Assembly (NCBI GenBank): GCA_001794935.1
Contig: MGLY01000031.1
Coordinates: 1 to 6,687 of the forward strand
Direction: 5' to 3'
DNA length: 6,687 nucleotides
Origin: Chlamydiae bacterium RIFCSPHIGHO2_12_FULL_49_9
Lineage (GTDB): Bacteria > Chlamydiota > Chlamydiia > Chlamydiales > SM23-39
Below the pieces are notes generated by a model that was not told where the DNA came from, did no database searches, and worked only from the letters and a program-made list of their open reading frames with translations. Positions 1 to 4,840 of this stretch are shown piece after piece (position 1 is the stretch's first letter; every line of letters begins with the position of its first letter). The position numbers were made by a program, and so were the translations under genes.

Positions 1-34
1 GACGTTTCGTCGATCCTGTTATTTCAACGGGGGT

Positions 35-50
35 GCGGGGGCTTCCCCGC
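35..50 (-). terminator. GC-rich hairpin right after the carboxypeptidase stop codon; possible terminator
   Basis: A perfect 6-bp stem (GCGGGG paired with CCCCGC) with a 4-nt loop begins at the base next to the stop codon of the M32 carboxypeptidase gene. Its position suggests a role in 3'-end formation. On the minus strand it is followed by ACCCCCG rather than a T-run, so it is not a canonical intrinsic terminator. On the plus strand it is followed by TTATAACT, a weak tail, so it could equally serve a gene converging from the left that lies outside the window. Bases 1-34 are too short to assign to any gene. Confidence 0.35.
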
Positions 51-1568
51 TTATAACTCGTAAATGTCTTTGTATTTTTTCTTGAGATAGGTGCAGTAGG
101 CAGTTTCGCAAAGCGTTTTGCCGGTGACTTTTTTCGCCAGTTGCTCCGCATCGTAGGTGCGGCCCCATTCGTGGATATTTTTCTTCAGCCACTCCCGGAT
201 AAAAGAGAGGTTTCCCTCGGCTACCTGCTTTTCCCAGTCGGGATGTTTTTTTGAAAAAGTTGAAAAGAACTGCGCGGCAAATAAGTTGCCGAGCGCATAG
301 GTCGGAAAGTAGCCGAAATCGCCCAAAGACCAGTGCACATCTTGCAGACACCCCAGAGTATCGGTGGGCGGCGCGATCCCGAAGAATTCTTTCATCTTCG
401 CATTCCAGGCCTCGGGAAGATCGACGACTTGGAGATGGCCCGAGATGAGCTCTTTTTCAATTTCAAAGCGGAGCGCCACATGCAAACAGTAGGTTACTTC
501 ATCCGCCTCTACCCTTGTAAAAGAGGGCTCTACCTTATTGATTGCTCGATAAAATCTCTCAAGCGATACTTTTTTCAAATCGGGGATTTCTTTTTGCAAA
601 AGGGGATAAAAGTGCTCCCAAAAGGGCAAACTTCTTCCAATGAGAGTCTCCCACCAGCGCGATTGACTCTCGTGAATGCTTAAAGAGACAGCTTCGCTCA
701 AAGGCGTTCCAAAGTGCTCCGTCGATAGGCCCATCTCATACATCGAGTGGCCCGCTTCATGAAGAACCGAAAAGAGATTGCTCATAAATGCTTTTGGCAA
801 GAGACGCGTCGTAATCCGGCTGTCGTGGGGGTGAAGCGCCGTTGAAAAAGGGTGGGCAGAGAGATCCAATCGCGAGTAGCCAGACTCGATCGGCAGTTTG
901 GATAAGATGAGCTGCGCGAGCTCCATTTGCTTTGCATCTTTGACATCGTGCTTTAAAAAGCGATCATCAACTTGCTTTTTAGAGCCGATTTTCTTGATGA
1001 GATGCTTAAGCTCTGTCTGGAGCTTATCGAAAATAGCACCCAATTTCGCCGTATTGACGCAGGGCTCATAATACTCTAAGAGAGCGTCGTACGGATGCTC
1101 GGTGTATCCATAAGCCTCGGCTTTTTCTCTGCAAAGCCCAACGATTTTTTCTAAAAACGGCGCGAACAGTTTAAAGTTATTGGTCTTTTTCGCAATCGCC
1201 CAAATCTGAGTCGCCTCTGAAGTTGTCTGAGAGAACGTTTTGACAAAAGCGGGGGTGAGCTTTTCAACTCGCAAAAACTCTTTTCGCCACTCCCTTGTCG
1301 CCACAAGCTGTTTTTTGGAAAGTCCTTTTGCATGGGGCTTGCCCGTAGATAAAGAGACGAGCTTTTCTAAATGGGTTTTATATTTATGGCTTGTCTTTTC
1401 CTCATGGATCAAAGAGGAGAGAAGCGCAATTTGCTCGCTTCTCGGAGTGATCGATCCTGAGGGCATGTAGGTCTCTTGATCCCAATGGAGGAGAGCGAGG
1501 ATGGAGTCGTAGGTGCGGATTTTTTTAGAGAGATCCCAGAGGTCTTTGTATTCTTGCTGCCAGTCCAT
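51..1568 (-). CDS. M32-family metallocarboxypeptidase (carboxypeptidase Taq type)
   Basis: This 505-residue protein is full length for peptidase family M32, cytoplasmic zinc enzymes that remove C-terminal amino acids from peptides with broad specificity. The zinc site is intact: HEAGH at residues 270-274 gives two His ligands and the catalytic Glu271, and the HESQSR motif at 299-304 supplies Glu300 as third ligand. Other M32 hallmarks are HPF (239-241), DSRITTR (249-255) and the segment at 400-427 containing PPTD, LQDVHWS and GYFPTYALGN. No signal peptide or membrane segment is visible. The ATG is supported by the N-terminus (DLSKKIRTYDSILALLHWD), which lines up with the start of B. subtilis-type M32 enzymes from memory. 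However, the nearest AAGG (1590-1593) lies 21 nt upstream, too far for a normal ribosome binding site. The gene lies 33 nt downstream of lptG on the same strand and is probably co-transcribed. The family call is very secure; the physiological substrate is unknown. Confidence 0.96.
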   Translation of the reverse strand: MDWQQEYKDLWDLSKKIRTYDSILALLHWDQETYMPSGSITPRSEQIALLSSLIHEEKTSHKYKTHLEKLVSLSTGKPHAKGLSKKQLVATREWRKEFLRVEKLTPAFVKTFSQTTSEATQIWAIAKKTNNFKLFAPFLEKIVGLCREKAEAYGYTEHPYDALLEYYEPCVNTAKLGAIFDKLQTELKHLIKKIGSKKQVDDRFLKHDVKDAKQMELAQLILSKLPIESGYSRLDLSAHPFSTALHPHDSRITTRLLPKAFMSNLFSVLHEAGHSMYEMGLSTEHFGTPLSEAVSLSIHESQSRWWETLIGRSLPFWEHFYPLLQKEIPDLKKVSLERFYRAINKVEPSFTRVEADEVTYCLHVALRFEIEKELISGHLQVVDLPEAWNAKMKEFFGIAPPTDTLGCLQDVHWSLGDFGYFPTYALGNLFAAQFFSTFSKKHPDWEKQVAEGNLSFIREWLKKNIHEWGRTYDAEQLAKKVTGKTLCETAYCTYLKKKYKDIYEL

Positions 1569-1601
1569 ATTTTTCGGATCATAGTAAATCCTTAAGATTC
1601 C

Positions 1602-2639
1602 TCACAATCTCAAAAAGGGGCGGAGCGAGAGGGCAAAAAGGAGAATGAGGGGGCTCCAGATGGCAAAAGAGGCAGGGAGGACCTGGTTTTCGCCCAAGAT
1701 CAGCATCCCGTCGAGGATCGTTTTGAGGGCGATGAAGCCAAAGAGGCTGCAAGCGGCGATCAGGAAGGGAGAAAGATTACGGGAAAAACGCAGGGCGATT
1801 GGGCTGATTGCAAAGAGAATGAGGAAGGAGAGCAGGGGAAGAGCGAGCTTGTAGTAAAGGTGGGAAAAAATGCCCGCTTTGGCGGAAGATGCGGTCTTTG
1901 CCTGGGAAAAGAGAGTGGAAATGGGGCGGTTTTCAAAAGGGACAAAGCGGCTTAAGGAGGCGTTTGGATCCCAGGGAAGATCTGTGAGTGTGATGGTGTC
2001 AAAGCTGTTATTTTTAATGAGCTGATCTTTCTGGATGAAATGATCTGCAAAGCGGGCATTCATATGGGGGATTTCAAGAATTTTAAAATGCCAGATGTCG
2101 TTTGGGGTTTTGATCCAAAATACATCAGAGAGCTCTTTTTTCTTCGGGTCGTAGTGTTGGTAGATGAGCTCCGAATCGTCGGAAAGAGAGAGAGTAAATA
2201 CGGGAGATCGTTTTTTCTTTTTTTTGAGGTGTTGATATTTGAATGCAGAGGCCTCATCCAGGGCGTCGGGAGCAAACCACTGGCTGTTGATGTAGCAAAT
2301 GGCAGTGAGGAGCGATGCAAAGAAAAAGAAGGGGAGGAGAAGCTTTTTAGAAGAGAGCCCTGCCGCTTGGAGCGCCGCCCACTCGCGGTGCATGTTGAGA
2401 TCGAAAAGAACCCGCAGGGTGGTGAAGAGAAGGGTGAGCGGGAGAAAAAGCTCGAGGTGCATGGCGAACTGGCGCGAATAGTAAAGAGCCGCATCGGAGA
2501 AGAGAACTCCTTCATCAAAGAGAAGCTGCACCCCGTTAATTGAGAGATCGACGAGGATATAGATTGTAAAAATCGCAATGAGAATAAAAAGGAACGTTTT
2601 GGCGATTTGGAAAAAGATATAGCGCTGCCAGATCTTCAT
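1602..2639 (-). CDS. lptG: LptF/LptG-family LPS-export permease, second copy (probable LptG)
   Basis: This 345-residue inner-membrane protein has YjgP/YjgQ architecture: three N-terminal membrane segments (about 12-31, 62-79, 98-118), a periplasmic beta-rich domain (about 120-260), and three C-terminal segments (about 262-283, 289-311, 322-340). The conserved cytoplasmic coupling stretch after the second segment is present as REWAALQAAGLS (85-96). In the LptB2FG transporter, LptF and LptG form the membrane channel that extracts LPS, driven by the LptB ATPase, and their periplasmic domains pass it to LptC/LptA. The start overlaps the lptF stop in an ATGA, with AAGGGA at 2644-2649 placed 4 nt upstream, a good ribosome binding site within the lptF end; this suggests translational coupling. 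A lysine run (139-143) is encoded by an A8-G-A6 tract. Calling it LptG rather than LptF rests on gene order and on its being the paralogue of the upstream gene; the family call is firm, the F/G split less so. Confidence 0.88.
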   Translation of the reverse strand: MKIWQRYIFFQIAKTFLFILIAIFTIYILVDLSINGVQLLFDEGVLFSDAALYYSRQFAMHLELFLPLTLLFTTLRVLFDLNMHREWAALQAAGLSSKKLLLPFFFFASLLTAICYINSQWFAPDALDEASAFKYQHLKKKKKRSPVFTLSLSDDSELIYQHYDPKKKELSDVFWIKTPNDIWHFKILEIPHMNARFADHFIQKDQLIKNNSFDTITLTDLPWDPNASLSRFVPFENRPISTLFSQAKTASSAKAGIFSHLYYKLALPLLSFLILFAISPIALRFSRNLSPFLIAACSLFGFIALKTILDGMLILGENQVLPASFAIWSPLILLFALSLRPFLRL

Positions 2640-3727
2640 AAAGTCCCTTTTTTTAAGCGGCGGAGTCGAATATAGCTCGAGACCCAGATGATGAGATGGG
2701 GCGTAAAGTAGGCAAGGCTTGCAAGGGGGAGCGATTTTTTCAGCTCCTTTCCCAAAAGATAGCTGATGAGAACGCTTAGCGTGAGAAAGAAGGCGGCATA
2801 GAGCCCTTTTTTCGAGGGGTTTCTTCCCTGATCGATTCCGAAAGCGCAGCCGAGGAGCGTCAGGCTAAATACGGCGACGGAAAGAGAAACCCTCCTCAGG
2901 ATTTCATTCTGGGCTGATCTCGCGAGCTTTGCGCTTTCAGTTTTTCTGAGGTTCAACATTTTTAAACTGAGAGAGTTTGTTTCAAGACGCGGCCTATTTT
3001 TTTTTAAAGCCGCGGAAAGAAGCGGCGCGGCAGTGGACATGAGCTCTTGATTTTCGATGATGAGCGGATCGAAAAAAAATGTTTTTTCTCCCGGAAGATG
3101 GGAGACGATGGCGACATCGGATCCCAAGAGCTCATCGCCTTTTAAATGGAGTTTTTTGGCCGATAGAAGAGTTAAGTGCTGGTTCGTGTCGTTATAGAGA
3201 ATGAGAATGAGATCTTTTGCCGAGAGTCCTTCATCAAACACCTCCATATTGATGTAGGCGTCTTTCATTTTGACGAGTTTTTGTCTTTGAAGAAGAAGGA
3301 GCGGGTTGGCGGACGTTTCTCTAAAAGTAAGCGTTTTGGCTTCCCTTCTGCAAAAAGGGGCGATCTCGGCGCAAAGGGAAAAATTGAAAATAGAGAAGAC
3401 AAGCGAGGCGAGAAGGAGCGGGGCCAGAATGGAGCGAAGGGGGTAGCCGGAGGCTCTGAGGGCCGTCAGCTCGCAGGTGCGGCTGAGCCTTTGAAAAAGG
3501 AGGAGAGAGGCGATGGCGGCCGAGATCGGAATTGCCATCGGTAAAATGAGCGGAATTTGGTAGACTAGGAAGAGTCCGGTTTTCCCCCAGTCGGCAGTCA
3601 AGGCGGCAAAACGGGCGATCTCCTTGAAGCGGGAGATCAGCAGCACGGCGATGAACGTGCACACAGATAAGAGAAAAACCCGCACATAGCTTTTGAGCGC
3701 ATAGCGCCAGAGCGTAGGAATCATCAT
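2636..3727 (-). CDS. lptF: LptF/LptG-family LPS-export permease, first copy (probable LptF)
   Basis: This 363-residue protein has the six-segment YjgP/YjgQ fold: membrane segments near 17-32, 52-78, 98-118, 280-297, 309-326 and 334-352, with a periplasmic domain of about 150 residues between the third and fourth. ELTALRASG (86-94) is the conserved cytoplasmic motif after the second segment. It is the expected partner of the following LptG-like protein in the LptB2FG lipopolysaccharide extractor of the inner membrane. The N-terminus (RYALKSYVRVF) is similar in position to that of E. coli LptF, supporting a start at one of the tandem ATGs (3727 or 3724). Neither has a clear Shine-Dalgarno sequence; the best upstream GGAT is about 16 nt away. 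The 3727 start overlaps the divergent tilS ATG by 2 nt, so upstream control lies inside tilS. Homopolymer runs of 8-9 bases occur in the periplasmic domain. LptB, LptC and LptA are not in the window. Confidence 0.88.
   Translation of the reverse strand: MMIPTLWRYALKSYVRVFLLSVCTFIAVLLISRFKEIARFAALTADWGKTGLFLVYQIPLILPMAIPISAAIASLLLFQRLSRTCELTALRASGYPLRSILAPLLLASLVFSIFNFSLCAEIAPFCRREAKTLTFRETSANPLLLLQRQKLVKMKDAYINMEVFDEGLSAKDLILILYNDTNQHLTLLSAKKLHLKGDELLGSDVAIVSHLPGEKTFFFDPLIIENQELMSTAAPLLSAALKKNRPRLETNSLSLKMLNLRKTESAKLARSAQNEILRRVSLSVAVFSLTLLGCAFGIDQGRNPSKKGLYAAFFLTLSVLISYLLGKELKKSLPLASLAYFTPHLIIWVSSYIRLRRLKKGTL
3716..3719 (+). promoter_or_regulatory. Ribosome binding site of tilS, inside the lptF coding start
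   Basis: AGGA lies 6 nt ahead of the tilS ATG at 3726, good Shine-Dalgarno spacing. It fixes the tilS start: no other ATG precedes the PP-loop. The site overlaps codons 3-4 of the divergent lptF gene, so the tilS leader is antisense to the lptF beginning. I saw no convincing -35/-10 pair for tilS in the 80 bases upstream. Confidence 0.55.
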
Positions 3728-4667
3728 GGTACGCAGTTTAGATCCAAAAGCGCTTCTCTCGCAATTTTTAAAATCTCGCCTCTTAGGCCGCCCGCTCCTT
3801 CTCGGCTACTCGGGCGGCCCCGACTCAAAAGCGCTCCTTTACGCATTACTTGAAAACGGCGTAAAAAATTTGCACTTGGCCCACGTCGATCACGGATGGA
3901 GAGAGGCGAGCAGAGAAGAGGCAAAGCTTCTTAAAGAAGAGGCGGAAAAACTCGGCTGCCCTTTTCATACGATTCGATTAGGGAAAGCAAAAAAGGGAAA
4001 TTTGGAAGATAAGGCGAGAAAGGGAAGGCTCGCCTTTTTTGAGAGCCTTTTTTTAGAGGGGAATTTTCAGGCGGTTCTTTTGGCCCACCAGGCGGATGAT
4101 CTCGCAGAGACTGCTCTTAAGCGGCTTTTGGAAGGCGCTCACTTGGCCCACGCCGCGAGCATGGAGGAGGTCTCCCGCTTTGGAAAAATGGTCGTTTGGC
4201 GCCCCTTTTTAAATGTGGAGAAAAAAGAGCTCCTCGCCTTCCTTGAAAAGAGAGGGCTCAAGCCGCTCATCGATGCGACCAATTTCGACCCTGCTTTCTT
4301 GCGCGCCCGGATGAGAGAAGAGACCGTTCCTTTTTTAAACCGCTCGTTTGGCAAAGAGGTAGGGGGAAGTTTACGCCTTTTTTCTAAAAGATCTGCCGAA
4401 TTGAGAGACTATCTCAATAAAAAGATTGAGTCCGCTTGCGTCGAAAGGGGAGCCTGGGGTCTTTTTGCAAAACTCGATGGACTTGAAAGAGTGGAGCAGA
4501 GGCACCTTCTTTTAAAGTTGGCCAAAGAAGAGGGGGTTGCATTTCCAAGGTCCGTTTTGGAATCTTTTTTAGACTGGACAGCGGAAAAAGCCGCTCACAA
4601 GAGGATCGAGCTTGGGGGAAAATGGGTTGCCCTCCACGGGGGATTTATCTTTTTTATTAGGCTTTAA
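3726..4667 (+). CDS. tilS: tRNA(Ile)-lysidine synthase TilS, short form
   Basis: TilS uses ATP to attach lysine to C34 of tRNA-Ile2 (CAU anticodon), making lysidine, so that the tRNA reads AUA and is charged with isoleucine; it is essential in most bacteria. The N-terminal PP-loop ATPase domain is intact: SGGPDS (29-34), HVDHGWR (53-59), NLEDKAR (92-98), LAHQADDLAET (119-129) and the family segment DATNFDPAFLRARMR (183-197). At 313 residues it is far shorter than the E. coli enzyme (about 430). It ends soon after the middle helical domain (about 215-300), so the usual C-terminal tRNA-binding domain is absent. A similar short form is known in Aquifex aeolicus and, as I recall, in chlamydiae, so this is probably natural and not a truncation. 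The ATG at 3726 has AGGA 6 nt upstream. It is divergent from lptF and precedes ftsH on the same strand, a widespread tilS-ftsH association, here without the hpt gene often found between them. Confidence 0.95.
   Translation: MVRSLDPKALLSQFLKSRLLGRPLLLGYSGGPDSKALLYALLENGVKNLHLAHVDHGWREASREEAKLLKEEAEKLGCPFHTIRLGKAKKGNLEDKARKGRLAFFESLFLEGNFQAVLLAHQADDLAETALKRLLEGAHLAHAASMEEVSRFGKMVVWRPFLNVEKKELLAFLEKRGLKPLIDATNFDPAFLRARMREETVPFLNRSFGKEVGGSLRLFSKRSAELRDYLNKKIESACVERGAWGLFAKLDGLERVEQRHLLLKLAKEEGVAFPRSVLESFLDWTAEKAAHKRIELGGKWVALHGGFIFFIRL
3737..3764 (-). promoter_or_regulatory. Candidate sigma70-type promoter for lptF, inside tilS
   Basis: On the minus strand TTGCGA (3759-3764) and TCTAAA (3737-3742) are separated by 16 nt; each matches 4 of 6 consensus bases for the main sigma factor. 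Transcription would begin near 3730, leaving only a few leader bases before the lptF ATG at 3727. That would explain why lptF has no visible Shine-Dalgarno site, but matches this weak arise by chance, so the call is tentative. Confidence 0.18.
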
Positions 4668-4712
4668 GTTTTTGATTTTTAGAAAAATAAGAACTTTTTA
4701 TTCGAGATAAGA

Positions 4713-4741
4713 CAGACAATTTAATTCTTTTTTGCTATGAG
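4713..4741 (+). promoter_or_regulatory. Candidate distal promoter for ftsH
   Basis: In the AT-rich gap between tilS and ftsH, CAGACA (4713-4718) and TATGAG (4736-4741) are spaced 17 nt apart, each 4 of 6 matches to TTGACA/TATAAT, though the last -10 base is not T. A start near 4748 would give a leader of about 93 nt that includes the hairpin at 4775-4790. Weak evidence from pattern reading only. Confidence 0.18.
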
Positions 4742-4774
4742 GGCATTTTTGGGGGGAACTCGCCCCTTTACTTT

Positions 4775-4790
4775 ATCGCCGAAAGGTGAT
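4775..4790 (+). other. Small hairpin with GAAA tetraloop upstream of ftsH
   Basis: ATCGCC and GGTGAT form a 6-bp stem (one G-T wobble) closed by a GAAA loop, a stable GNRA-type tetraloop. It is followed by the palindrome TTAATTAA (4791-4798) instead of a T-run, so it is a poor intrinsic terminator for tilS. It might be a leader element of ftsH if transcription starts upstream, or a weak 3' end for tilS. A short G-rich/C-rich pairing (GGGG near 4752, CCCC at 4763-4766) lies just before it. Confidence 0.35.
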
Positions 4791-4815
4791 TTAATTAACC
4801 CGTTTTACCTGTAAT
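4787..4815 (+). promoter_or_regulatory. Candidate proximal promoter for ftsH
   Basis: TGTAAT (4810-4815) matches 5 of 6 bases of the -10 consensus and lies 17 nt after TGATTT (4787-4792), a poor -35. A start near 4822 would leave a leader of about 19 nt that contains the AAGG ribosome binding site. It is an alternative to the distal candidate, not additional support for it. Confidence 0.22.
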
Positions 4816-4831
4816 CTAACGCAAACAAAAC

Positions 4832-4837
4832 AAGGCG
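4832..4837 (+). promoter_or_regulatory. Ribosome binding site of ftsH
   Basis: AAGGCG sits just ahead of the ATG at 4841, with 5 nt between the GG and the start codon. It favours this ATG over the in-frame ATG at 4850, which would be 14 nt away. Confidence 0.6.
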
Positions 4838-4840
4838 TTT

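Noticed and set aside
1..34. Possible tail of a convergent gene at the left edge
   Set aside because: Three plus-strand frames are open for under 30 codons with nothing recognisable; too short to call.
2040..2578. Long overlapping open frames on both strands across lptG (167 and 172 codons)
   Set aside because: They lie entirely within the well-supported lptG gene. Their translations are low-complexity (Arg/Glu/Lys- or Ser/Pro-rich) with no recognisable domain, which is expected from the purine-rich strand bias of lptG.
4630..4657. C-rich/G-rich pairing followed by a T-run at the end of tilS as an intrinsic terminator
   Set aside because: The possible stem leaves too small a loop and lies inside the tilS coding sequence before its stop codon, so it is unlikely to end the tilS transcript.
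4737..4814. 25-codon open frame in the tilS-ftsH gap as a possible leader peptide
   Set aside because: No Shine-Dalgarno sequence precedes the ATG, the peptide has no run of a regulatory amino acid, and it would end inside a candidate promoter.
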